Of a stretch of DNA of 64,000 nt, positions 36,139 to 44,475 are shown piece after piece. The number at the start of each line of letters is the position of its first letter. The stretch's first letter is position 1. This stretch comes from Magnetococcales bacterium (GTDB taxonomy: Bacteria; Pseudomonadota; Magnetococcia; Magnetococcales; Magnetaquicoccaceae), in assembly GCA_015231755.1 (NCBI GenBank), contig JADGAZ010000010.1, forward strand, positions 1-64,000, read 5' to 3'. The notes below the pieces were generated by a model. That model did not search any database and was not told where the DNA came from. It was given only the letters and a program-made list of their open reading frames with translations. A program made the position numbers and the translations under genes.

Positions 36139-36560
36139 TGAAACTATTGAAAAAAAAAGAGAGGGTCTGGGAGATTCATCTCCCAGGGTTTTAATCTTTT
36201 AATCTTTTGACGTTGGCGCGCTTTTACGAAAGCTTTTTTCGCGTCTTTTGCGAAAAAAGCGCAGCGCGCCCTCAGCTCCACCCTGGGTACTCGTCTGATT
36301 GACCGGGCTGTTTGTTTTTTGTTCTTCCGAATCCCTGTCAAGCTCCGCACGCATGATGCAGGAGTCGTTTCCAAAAAACGGAAACGACTCCTGCGAAGGC
36401 TCACTCGTACAGGCGCGAGTGATTGGTTTGAAGCGCGCTTGCGCTTTTTTTCGCAAAAGGCGCGAAAAAAAGCTTTTTTGAAAAGCGCGCTAAAGGCAAA
36501 AAAAGTCAAAACCCTGGGAGATGAATCTCCCAGACCCTCTCTTTTTTTTAAATAGTTTCA
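36139..36560. mobile_element. MITE-like family A element with long terminal inverted repeats (about 422 bp)
   Basis: The two ends are near-perfect inverses over roughly 115 bp. Each begins TGAAACTATT, then an A-run, then GAGAGGGTCTGGGAGATTC and ATCTCCCAGGGTTTT, then a GCGCGCTTTT block and a GCTTTTTTCGC ... GCGAAAAAAGC hairpin. The centre is about 155 bp and non-coding, with a perfect 15-bp hairpin (36358-36372 with 36380-36394, loop AAAAAAC). No transposase is encoded. It lies between the start of trmFO and the end of uvrD. A clear target-site duplication is not evident. Confidence 0.8.
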
Positions 36561-36567
36561 AAGATTA

Positions 36568-38556
36568 TCAATAGAATGGACGCCTCGGGCGCGGGATGCC
36601 GACACCACGCCGCGCCGTCATCACCGTCTCACGCTTTTTCACCGTCTCCGCCGGAATCTCTTTCAAAAAACGCGACGCAATCGCCGGCTCCAACCGCTGA
36701 TACGTCCGCCGCATCCGGGCATGACTCAAAAACAACTTCTCCTTGGCGCGGGTCATCCCCACATACGTCAAACGCCGCTCCTCCTCCACCGCCGCCCCCC
36801 CCCCTTCTTCCATCGCCATCTTGTGGGGCAACAAACCTTCCTCCAAACCCACCAGGAATACCACCGGAAACTCCAACCCCTTGGCCGCATGCAAAGTCGA
36901 AATCACCACCCGACTCACCCCGTCATCCCGCCGCTCCGAACCCGGAGGATCGGATTCCAGCGAGGCCCGCTCCAAAAACCCACCCAGATCATCCACCTGC
37001 GACAAAAATACCCGCAACTCCCGCAGATTCTCACGAATATCATTGCGCCGCTCATCCAACTCCACCGCCTCCATGTAACCGGACTCGTCCAACACCTTGT
37101 CCAAAACTTCCACTGGATGAGCCACCTCCAACATCGCATGAGCCTCGTCCATCAACTGCACAAAACCCCGCAACTTGGCCAAAGCCGCCGGACCCAATCC
37201 CCCACGGGCCACCACCAGACGGGCACCATCCAACCACGATCCACCCACCTCGACCGCCGCCGCCTGAATCTCCTCCAACGCCTTGGGACCCAACTTGCGA
37301 CTCGGAACATTGATGATCCGCTCACACGCCAAATCATCCCGAAACGAATGGGCCAACCGCAAATAACACACCGCATCCTTGATTTCGGCCCGATCCATGA
37401 ACCTCAATCCGCCACTGACCCGATACGGCAAATTGAACTCATGAAAAGCCTGCTCGAACAACCGGGTCTGACTGGAAGTGCGTACCAAGACCGCCATGTC
37501 ATGCAACGGCCTCACCGCTACCTGACGCAAAATCTCCCGGGTGACATGACGGGCCTCATCCTCCCCATCCTCGGCCACATAGGTCTCCAAAAGCGCCCCT
37601 TCCGCACCCGTGGTCCACAACGTCTTGCCCTTGCGACCCTTGTTGTGATCGATCAATCCCCCGGAAGCCTTGAGAATATTCCCCGTGGAACGGTAATTCT
37701 GCTCCAGCCGGATCACCCGGGCATTGGGAAAATCATCCTCGAACTTCAAGATGTTCTCCAGCCGTGCGCCGCGCCAGCTGTAAATCAACTGATCATCATC
37801 CCCCACCACACACAACGCTCCCCCCACCGCCAAACAACGCATCCAGTCGTATTGCACCTTGTTGGCGTCTTGATACTCGTCCACCAACAAATGACGGAAA
37901 CGCTTCTGATACCCCAACAAAATCTCCGGCGCCCGATCCCAAAGCTTCAGACAGTTGGACAACAGATCCCCGAAATCCATGGCGTTCAAACGCCGCAACT
38001 CGTCTTGATAATCGTTGTAAAAGCCGCTGATGCGCATCAAATCCCGCGAGGCTTTCAACCGGGTCTCCCCCAGATCGTCCGGCCCCAATCCGTCATCCTT
38101 CCAACGACCGATGGACATGGCCAACCGCTTCGGGTTCCAATAGGGATCAAGGAAACCTTTTTGCTCGGACAGCCGTTTGATCAACCGCTGCTGCTCGCCG
38201 GAATCCAGAATGGTGAAATTGGGATCGAAACCCAATACCTCCGCATTCGCACGCAACATGCGCGCGCCCATGCCGTGAAAGGTGCCAATCCACAAACGAC
38301 GGGTACTCTCTTCATCCAGATTCAAAAGATCCGCCACCCGCTCGCGCATTTCCAAAGCGGCCTTGTTGGTGAAAGTCACCGCCAGGATCTCCCCCAAACC
38401 CGCCTCGCCTTGATGAAGCAAACGGGCCAGACGACGGGTCAAAACCCGGGTCTTTCCGGATCCCGCACCCGCCAAAACCATCAGGGCGCCTTCGGAGGCC
38501 ATCACCGCCTGCTGCTGCGGAACGTTGAGATCTGCAAGAAAATCAATGGAAGTCAC
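36568..38556 (-). CDS. uvrD: UvrD/Rep/PcrA-type DNA helicase
   Basis: 662-aa superfamily 1A helicase, somewhat shorter than the ~720 aa of Escherichia coli UvrD. Motifs seen in order: Q motif (NVPQQQAVMA), Walker A (LAGAGSGKTRVL), TFTNKAA, LVDEYQDANKVQ, VVGDDDQLIYSWRGA, LEQNYRS, and VVISTLHAAKGLEFPVVFLVG in the C-terminal part. It unwinds DNA 3' to 5' in repair or replication restart. Whether it is UvrD or Rep is uncertain from sequence alone. The coding strand is strongly G-rich next to the repeat. Confidence 0.93.
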   Translation of the reverse strand: MTSIDFLADLNVPQQQAVMASEGALMVLAGAGSGKTRVLTRRLARLLHQGEAGLGEILAVTFTNKAALEMRERVADLLNLDEESTRRLWIGTFHGMGARMLRANAEVLGFDPNFTILDSGEQQRLIKRLSEQKGFLDPYWNPKRLAMSIGRWKDDGLGPDDLGETRLKASRDLMRISGFYNDYQDELRRLNAMDFGDLLSNCLKLWDRAPEILLGYQKRFRHLLVDEYQDANKVQYDWMRCLAVGGALCVVGDDDQLIYSWRGARLENILKFEDDFPNARVIRLEQNYRSTGNILKASGGLIDHNKGRKGKTLWTTGAEGALLETYVAEDGEDEARHVTREILRQVAVRPLHDMAVLVRTSSQTRLFEQAFHEFNLPYRVSGGLRFMDRAEIKDAVCYLRLAHSFRDDLACERIINVPSRKLGPKALEEIQAAAVEVGGSWLDGARLVVARGGLGPAALAKLRGFVQLMDEAHAMLEVAHPVEVLDKVLDESGYMEAVELDERRNDIRENLRELRVFLSQVDDLGGFLERASLESDPPGSERRDDGVSRVVISTLHAAKGLEFPVVFLVGLEEGLLPHKMAMEEGGGAAVEEERRLTYVGMTRAKEKLFLSHARMRRTYQRLEPAIASRFLKEIPAETVKKRETVMTARRGVGIPRPRRPFY

Positions 38557-38700
38557 GGAGCTTCGGATCCTTCATGAAAAACGCAAGGAAAGGTAAAGCC
38601 AAAGGCGGGTACGACCGATAAAACGGTTAATGGGATTCATGTTAATCCCCCGAACCGCTTCCCACAAGCTCTTTTGGATGAGTGCGCAAAGGATCTCGCC

Positions 38701-39030
38701 ATGATGATTTCCAATTCGACAGCAGCCGTGGTGTCGTTCTCCTCGAATCGCTCCGCCAGCGCCGTCAACAGCGGAAACGCCTCGACCGGATTCGGACCCG
38801 AATATCAAGTGGATCTCTCCTCTCAAGGAGTGGCGTTCGCCAATCCGGCCTCGGGAGTCACCGAATCGAAAATGCGCAACGTGCTGACCCGCATTCTGCT
38901 GGAAACCCTCTTCGGCGCGGATGCCAGCGCCAAACCGGATCAACCGGAAACCTCCGAAGAGGAAATGGTGCGCGAAGTGGTCCTGGATCCCCTCGCGGAA
39001 GAAAAATTGCAAGAAATCGCCCAGAATTGA
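38701..39030 (+). CDS. Uncharacterised small protein (109 aa) upstream of the exporter
   Basis: Two adjacent ATGs follow an AAAGGA site by about 7 nt; the first is used. The N-terminal half is Ser/Ala/Asn-rich and probably disordered. The C-terminal half looks helical and acidic (SKMRNVLTRILLETLF ... EKLQEIAQN). There is no signal peptide. It resembles no family I know. It lies 81 nt before the exporter genes, separated by a hairpin, so it may be separately transcribed. Confidence 0.6.
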   Translation: MMISNSTAAVVSFSSNRSASAVNSGNASTGFGPEYQVDLSSQGVAFANPASGVTESKMRNVLTRILLETLFGADASAKPDQPETSEEEMVREVVLDPLAEEKLQEIAQN

Positions 39031-39040
39031 CCGCCAAACG

Positions 39041-39064
39041 CCCTGGGGGAACCATCCCCCAGGG
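39041..39064. terminator. Hairpin between the small gene and the exporter operon
   Basis: 9-bp stem CCCTGGGGG / CCCCCAGGG with loop AACCAT, 10 nt after the stop codon. It resembles the core of family A repeats but lacks the A/T-rich arms. A weak T-rich stretch follows. Confidence 0.55.
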
Positions 39065-39111
39065 ATGATTCCTCTTTCAAGACCGACAAAAGATACCCAA
39101 TCGAACCCTGC

Positions 39112-40065
39112 ATGAACATCCTGCCGATATTGCTCCTGCTGTTTCTGGCCGGTTGCGGAGAGCCTGCCACCGGTTCGGTGCAAGGATATGTGGAAGGGGA
39201 ATATCTCCACATCGGCGCCCTTTCCGGTGGTCGTCTGACTGGGGTGGCCGTGACCAAAGGCGCCACGATCCAAAAGGATCAACCCCTGTTCACCCTGGAA
39301 AACGATCTGGAAATGCTGGCCTCCGAAGAGGCGCGAGCCAATCTGGAACGGGCCAAAGCCCAACGGGACAACCTGCTCACCGGCAAACGGGACAACGAAA
39401 TCCGCATTCTCGAAAAACAGCGGGAACAAGCCCAGGCCAGTCAACGTCTGAGCGCCCTGCAAAAAAGGCGTCAGGAAAGCCTGCTCAAAAGCGATGCCAC
39501 CAGTCAATCCAGACTGGATGAAATCACCAGCGCCCAACAACGGGATGAAGCCCGGGTCGCAGAGTTGACCGCCGCCATCGCATCCGCCCGCGACGGGGGC
39601 CGGGAGGCGGAAATCGCCGCCGCCGAGGCCAATCTCAAGCTGGCGGAAAACACCCTGCAACGGGCCGCCTGGCATCTGCAACAGCGCATGGTCCGGGCAC
39701 CCGACGCCGGACGGGTCGAAGAGGTGCTGTTTCACCCCGGAGAGACGGTCAACCCCCAACAGGCGGTGATCACCCTGCTGCCACCGGGAAAGGTCACCAT
39801 ACGGTTTTTTCTGGGGGCCGAAGGGGTCGGACGCCTGAGCCGCAACCCGCAAGTGACCCTGACTTGTGCGGGCTGCCCGGAAGGGCTGACCGGAACGGTC
39901 TCCTTCATCGCCTCCGAGGCGGTCTATGCCCCGCCGGTACTCTACTCCCGGGAAGGCAAGGAGAAACTGGTCTTCGCGGTGGAGGCGATCCCGGCGAAAC
40001 ACGCGGAATCCTTGCGTCCCGGCCAACCGGTGACCATCGGACTGCCTGCCCCCAACCCGTCATGA
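39112..40065 (+). CDS. HlyD/YbhG-like periplasmic adaptor, predicted lipoprotein
   Basis: 317-aa membrane-fusion subunit linking an inner-membrane ABC transporter to an outer-membrane channel. The N-terminus MNILPILLLLFLAGC ends in a lipobox, so it is probably lipid-anchored. A biotinyl-lipoyl-like half (GGRLTGVAVTKGATIQKDQPLFTLEN) precedes a long coiled coil (about residues 75-190, Arg/Gln/Glu-rich) and the second lipoyl half (RVEEVLFHPGETVNPQQAV). The stop overlaps the ATPase start by 4 nt. No outer-membrane channel gene is adjacent. Confidence 0.9.
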   Translation: MNILPILLLLFLAGCGEPATGSVQGYVEGEYLHIGALSGGRLTGVAVTKGATIQKDQPLFTLENDLEMLASEEARANLERAKAQRDNLLTGKRDNEIRILEKQREQAQASQRLSALQKRRQESLLKSDATSQSRLDEITSAQQRDEARVAELTAAIASARDGGREAEIAAAEANLKLAENTLQRAAWHLQQRMVRAPDAGRVEEVLFHPGETVNPQQAVITLLPPGKVTIRFFLGAEGVGRLSRNPQVTLTCAGCPEGLTGTVSFIASEAVYAPPVLYSREGKEKLVFAVEAIPAKHAESLRPGQPVTIGLPAPNPS

Positions 40066-41003
40066 ACGCCGCCATCGAGGTCAAAGGATTGACCAAACGG
40101 TTCCAGGGCCGCACCGTGGTGGATCACCTGAGCCTGTCCGTTCCCCAGGGTCGGATCATGGGTTTTTTAGGTCCGAACGGTTCGGGCAAGACCACCACCA
40201 TGCGCATGCTGTGCGGACTGCTCACCCCGGACGAAGGGGAGGGGGCCTGTCTGGGCTTGGACATCCGGACCCAATCCCATGCCATCAAGCGTCAGGTGGG
40301 CTACATGACGCAAAAATTCTCTTTGTACGAAGATCTATCCATTCGGGAAAATCTCGATTTCGCGGCCCGTGTCCACGGTCTGCCCCGTCGCCAGGAACAG
40401 GTGGAAGCGGCCCTCGAACGTCTGGGACTGACCGCACGACGCCACCAGTTGGCCGGAGAGCTTTCCGGAGGATGGAAACAACGTCTGGCCCTGGCCGCCT
40501 GTCTGCTGCATCAACCCCGTCTGCTGTTGCTCGACGAACCCACCGCCGGAGTGGATCCCAAAGCCCGCCGGGAGTTCTGGGAGCAGATCCACGCCATGGC
40601 CGCCGACGGATTGACCGTACTGGTCACCACCCACTACATGGACGAAGCCGAACGCTGCCACGCCATCGCCTATATCGCCCATGGCAGACTTTTGGCCACC
40701 GGATCGGTGGAAGAGGTGATCCGCAGTGCCGGATTGACCACCTTTTCCGTCACCCCGGCCCAGGCCGGAATCCAGACCGCTCCCCTGATGCAGCGTCTGA
40801 CCGGGGTGGCGGGGATCGATCTGGTGGCCCCTTTCGGATCCCAGTTGCACGTCGGCGGCAAAAATCGAACCGCGTTGCTGGCCGCTCTGGCTTCGTTCCG
40901 CACGGATGAACAGTTCATCTGGCGAGAAGATGCCCCCACCCTGGAAGATGTCTTCATCCAGCTCATGCCCACCCACAACACCCCTGGGGAGTCTTCATCA
41001 TGA
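40062..41003 (+). CDS. ABC-2 exporter ATPase
   Basis: 313 aa from the ATG that overlaps the adaptor stop (ATGA). Walker A is GPNGSGKTTT, the signature is AGELSGGWKQRLALA and Walker B is LLLLDEPTAGVD, followed by the switch His in VTTHYMDEAE. The last ~70 residues form the regulatory tail common in YbhF/DRA-type drug-export ATPases. It is translationally coupled on both sides, so the adaptor, ATPase and permease are one unit. Substrate is unknown; multidrug or lipid export is most common for this layout. Confidence 0.92.
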   Translation: MNAAIEVKGLTKRFQGRTVVDHLSLSVPQGRIMGFLGPNGSGKTTTMRMLCGLLTPDEGEGACLGLDIRTQSHAIKRQVGYMTQKFSLYEDLSIRENLDFAARVHGLPRRQEQVEAALERLGLTARRHQLAGELSGGWKQRLALAACLLHQPRLLLLDEPTAGVDPKARREFWEQIHAMAADGLTVLVTTHYMDEAERCHAIAYIAHGRLLATGSVEEVIRSAGLTTFSVTPAQAGIQTAPLMQRLTGVAGIDLVAPFGSQLHVGGKNRTALLAALASFRTDEQFIWREDAPTLEDVFIQLMPTHNTPGESSS

Positions 41004-42139
41004 GCGGGCAGGGGATCTCCTGGCAGCGCATGCGGGCGATGATGTTCAAGGAGTTCATCCAGATGCGCCGGGACCGCCTCACCTTTGCCATGATGGTGGG
41101 AATTCCGATGATGCAGTTGATCCTGTTCGGATTCGCCATCAATTCCGATCCGAGGAATCTGCCCACGGCGGTGCTGGACCGGGATGGAGGGGCACTGGGA
41201 CGGGCGCTGATCACCCGCATGGAGGCGTCGGGCTATTTTCGCGTGGTGGAACAGATCCACGACGAACAGCAGATCGAAACCCATCTTTCCACCGGTCGGG
41301 TACAGTTCGTGGTCTCGATCCCGGAACACTTTTCCCGGGATGTGGCCCGGGGGGAACGTCCGGAACTGCTGATCGAAGCCGATGCCACCGATCCCGCCGC
41401 CACCTCCAATGCCCTGGGAACCGTGACCGTATTGGCCTGGAACGCCCTGGACCGGGAGTTGAGCGGACCGTTATCCCGTCTGCGCAGCGGTCGCACCCCC
41501 TTCGAGCTGAAGGTGCATCGACGCTACAATCAGGAGGGGATCACCCAATTCAACGTGGTGCCGGGATTGATGGGCGTGGTTTTGACCATGACCATGGTAA
41601 TCATGACCGCCCTCGCCGTGACCCGGGAGCGGGAACGGGGCACCATGGAAAGTCTGCTGGTCACGCCCTTGCGGCCCATCGAGGTGATGGTGGGCAAGAT
41701 TTTTCCTTATGTGGTGGTGGGCTACATTCAGATGATGCTGATTCTGACCGCGGCGCGAATCATTTTCGCGGTTCCGGTGGTGGGTAACATCGGCGTGTTG
41801 ATGCTGGCCAGCGTGGTTTTCATCATGGCCAATCTGGCGGTGGGCTTCACCTTTTCCACGGTGGCCCGCAATCAGTTGCAGGCCATGCAGATGGGATTTT
41901 TCTATTTTCTGCCCAACATTCTGCTTTCGGGATTCATGTTTCCCTTTCGGGGCATGCCGGAGTGGGCGCAGGCGGTGGGCGAGGTGCTGCCCCTGACCCA
42001 TTTTCTGCGCATCGTGCGCGGGGTGATGCTGAAAGGCAACGGCCCCGTGGAAATTGTCAGCGAGGTGGGCGCCCTGGGAATTTTCATGCTGGTGGTCAGC
42101 ACCATCGCCTTGAAACGGTATCGGCAGACTCTGGATTGA
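41000..42139 (+). CDS. ABC-2 type exporter permease
   Basis: 379-aa inner-membrane permease (YbhS/YbhR-like). One N-terminal helix (RLTFAMMVGIPMMQLILFGFAI) precedes a large periplasmic loop of ~130 residues. Then come five helices, including LMGVVLTMTMVIMTALAV, IFPYVVVGYIQMMLIL, IGVLMLASVVFIMANLAVG and MGFFYFLPNILLSGFMF. The motif RERERGTMESLLVTPLRP is typical of ABC-2 permeases. Only one permease is encoded, so it probably forms a homodimer. Its stop is followed by a family A repeat. Confidence 0.92.
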   Translation: MSGQGISWQRMRAMMFKEFIQMRRDRLTFAMMVGIPMMQLILFGFAINSDPRNLPTAVLDRDGGALGRALITRMEASGYFRVVEQIHDEQQIETHLSTGRVQFVVSIPEHFSRDVARGERPELLIEADATDPAATSNALGTVTVLAWNALDRELSGPLSRLRSGRTPFELKVHRRYNQEGITQFNVVPGLMGVVLTMTMVIMTALAVTRERERGTMESLLVTPLRPIEVMVGKIFPYVVVGYIQMMLILTAARIIFAVPVVGNIGVLMLASVVFIMANLAVGFTFSTVARNQLQAMQMGFFYFLPNILLSGFMFPFRGMPEWAQAVGEVLPLTHFLRIVRGVMLKGNGPVEIVSEVGALGIFMLVVSTIALKRYRQTLD

Positions 42140-42182
42140 AAAACGTTTCAAGCCCAACAGGGGTAAAACCAACGGGGGGAAA

Positions 42183-42250
42183 TTTTTTTCAAAGTTGAAA
42201 GTCAAAACCCTGGGGGAGGAATCCCCCAGACCCCCCGCTTTTTTTTTCAA
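42183..42250 (-). repeat. Family A repeat, single arm between convergent genes
   Basis: The core CTGGGGGA-GGAA-TCCCCCAG (42210-42229) is flanked by GTCAAAACC and by ACCCCCCGC plus a T-run. It ends 4 nt before the stop of the chemoreceptor gene and should terminate transcription from both sides. Confidence 0.8.
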
Positions 42251-42254
42251 AAGG

Positions 42255-44294
42255 TTACGACCCCAAGGTTGACGACACGGACCCGGCCAACGGATTGCCG
42301 ACCTTGAAAAACGCAAGAGCCTCGGCCAGTCGATCGGCCTGGGTGTTCAACTCTTCGGCGGTGGCGGCCATCTCTTCGGAGGCGCCGGCGTTGTTTTGAA
42401 TCACCTGATCGAGTTGTTGAATGGCGCTGTTGATCTGGCCGGCGCCCTGGCTTTGCTCCTGGCTGGCGGCGGAAATCTCTTGCACCAGTTCGGCGGTACG
42501 GCGTATATCCGGCACCAGGGTATCGATGATGGTGCCCGCCTTTTCCGCCACCGCCACGCTGGAAGCGGACAGATGACCGATCTCTCCGGCGGCGGTCTGG
42601 GAGCGTTCCGCCAGTTTGCGCACCTCCGCCGCCACCACCGCGAACCCCTTGCCCTGCTCTCCGGCCCTGGCCGCCTCGATGGCCGCGTTCAAGGCCAACA
42701 GATTGGTCTGACGGGCGATCTCTTCGATGATGCCGATCTTGCCGGCGATCTCCTTCATGGCGGCCACCGCCTGATTGACCGCCTCGCCCCCTTCGACAGC
42801 GGAACGGGAAGCGGTCAGGGCGATTTTTTCGGTGGTCTGGGCGTTGTCGGTGTTTTGCTGGATGTTGGATGACATCTCTTCCATGGCCGAAGAGGTCTCC
42901 TCGATGCTGGCCGCCTGTTCCGTGGCTCCCTGGGAAAGATTCTGGGCCGTGCTGGAAAGCTGTCTGGATCCGGCGGAGACGTTTTCCGAGGCGATCTTGA
43001 TTTTGTCCGTCACTTCCCTCAACTTGTCCATCATGCTGGACATGCTTTGCGACAACTGCCCCAACTCATCCTTCCGGGTGGTCAACACGCAACGAATCTG
43101 CAAATCCCCTTCCGCCAACGCCTGAAGATTGTCCCGACACTCCTGCAACGGACGGTTGATGTGCCGCGTCAGGCCCACACCCAGCAACAACGCCATCAGC
43201 GCCCCAAACGACATGGCGACCCAGGCGGTGGTGATGGTGGTATTGGTCAAGGCGGTGGTGTTGTCCACCTCCTGTTTCACCGCCATGCCGACCCGCTCTT
43301 CCACGGCGGCCAGAATGGTCATCATCTGATTGCCGATCTCGTCGGCATGGTGATCGGATTGGCTTTGTTGCGCCAGATGGGTCACCAGGGCACGACTGGC
43401 GGTGATCAGACGTTTGGCGTGTTCGACAAAACGACCATGCATGACAAACAATTGTTCCACTTCGTCGCACAGGGCCTCCCCGGTCACCGGACTGATTTTG
43501 CCCTCGTCGGTGACCGCTCCGTGGCGCAGGGCGTTGATCCAGACATGAAAGGTCTTGGTCTCCGCCTCAAAGGCCCGCACCGCTTCGTCCTGCTCCTTGG
43601 GATCGTTGGTTTGCACCAGCTCCTCCAGGGCAATGCGGCTGACCGACAGGGTGTTCTTGATCTCCATGGCCATGTCGGCCCAGGTGTTTTCCACGGTGAA
43701 AATACGGGTCGCGCTCTCCCGACCCAGCAACGACTGGATGCGCTCCTTGACCAGACCTTCAAACCCGGCCCCTTTTTCCATGGCCTGATCGTAAGCCTTC
43801 TCCATGGCTTTCATGCTGGTGTTCATGTCGGCGCGGGCTTGCAGCACGGCGACGCTGGCCTCTTTCACCGCCAGAATGGAGGGTTGAAACTGGCTGTTGT
43901 GCAACTGATCCGCCTGTTGCACCACCTCGCGAATGCGCTCATCCTGGGTGGCGACCACGGCTTTTCCCCCCACGGTCCCCCCCGAGCGAATGGCATCCGC
44001 CAGAGCGTCAAACCGTTGGACCGCGCTTTCGTGTTCTTTCCAGACCGTCTCCAGGTCGTTGTTGGACTCGGCGGCGATCAATTCCATCACCAGTTGCATG
44101 TCCTGTCGAACCGACAGGGCCATGTTCAAAGAGACGCTCTCCAGAGGTACCACCCGGACAATGGCATCGGTTTTGGCCCGCATGGCTTCCATGCCCCGCC
44201 ACCCGGAGATTCCCACCCCGATCAGCAGCAACGCCATCAACCCGTAAGATCCCATCAATTTATAGCTGATTTTCCAATTATTCAGGGTCAGCAT
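42255..44294 (-). CDS. Methyl-accepting chemotaxis protein
   Basis: 679 aa from the ATG giving [18 protein letters not shown], with GAGAGG upstream. The first helix is near residues 14-33. A long periplasmic helical sensor region of ~330 residues (four-helix-like, many Ala and Glu) is followed by the second helix ([20 protein letters not shown]), a HAMP domain and the cytoplasmic signalling hairpin. The hairpin tip [31 protein letters not shown] is intact in outline. No C-terminal CheR-binding pentapeptide is visible. It probably senses a small ligand or redox/membrane state. No che genes are in the window. Confidence 0.95.
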   Translation of the reverse strand: MLTLNNWKISYKLMGSYGLMALLLIGVGISGWRGMEAMRAKTDAIVRVVPLESVSLNMALSVRQDMQLVMELIAAESNNDLETVWKEHESAVQRFDALADAIRSGGTVGGKAVVATQDERIREVVQQADQLHNSQFQPSILAVKEASVAVLQARADMNTSMKAMEKAYDQAMEKGAGFEGLVKERIQSLLGRESATRIFTVENTWADMAMEIKNTLSVSRIALEELVQTNDPKEQDEAVRAFEAETKTFHVWINALRHGAVTDEGKISPVTGEALCDEVEQLFVMHGRFVEHAKRLITASRALVTHLAQQSQSDHHADEIGNQMMTILAAVEERVGMAVKQEVDNTTALTNTTITTAWVAMSFGALMALLLGVGLTRHINRPLQECRDNLQALAEGDLQIRCVLTTRKDELGQLSQSMSSMMDKLREVTDKIKIASENVSAGSRQLSSTAQNLSQGATEQAASIEETSSAMEEMSSNIQQNTDNAQTTEKIALTASRSAVEGGEAVNQAVAAMKEIAGKIGIIEEIARQTNLLALNAAIEAARAGEQGKGFAVVAAEVRKLAERSQTAAGEIGHLSASSVAVAEKAGTIIDTLVPDIRRTAELVQEISAASQEQSQGAGQINSAIQQLDQVIQNNAGASEEMAATAEELNTQADRLAEALAFFKVGNPLAGSVSSTLGS

Positions 44295-44475
44295 GGCAGG
44301 CAACCTCTCATTGGTTGAATAGGAATAATTGAACTCATCGCGGTTTTGAAAACTAAAAATATAACAAGAACCGCCTCCCTCCATACGGAATGAAGGTAAG
44401 TCAATCGCTTCCGGTTGTCAATTTTTCCAAATTTTCGATTCCCATGCCGTCATGCCGCCACCAGGCCCCTCGAAC

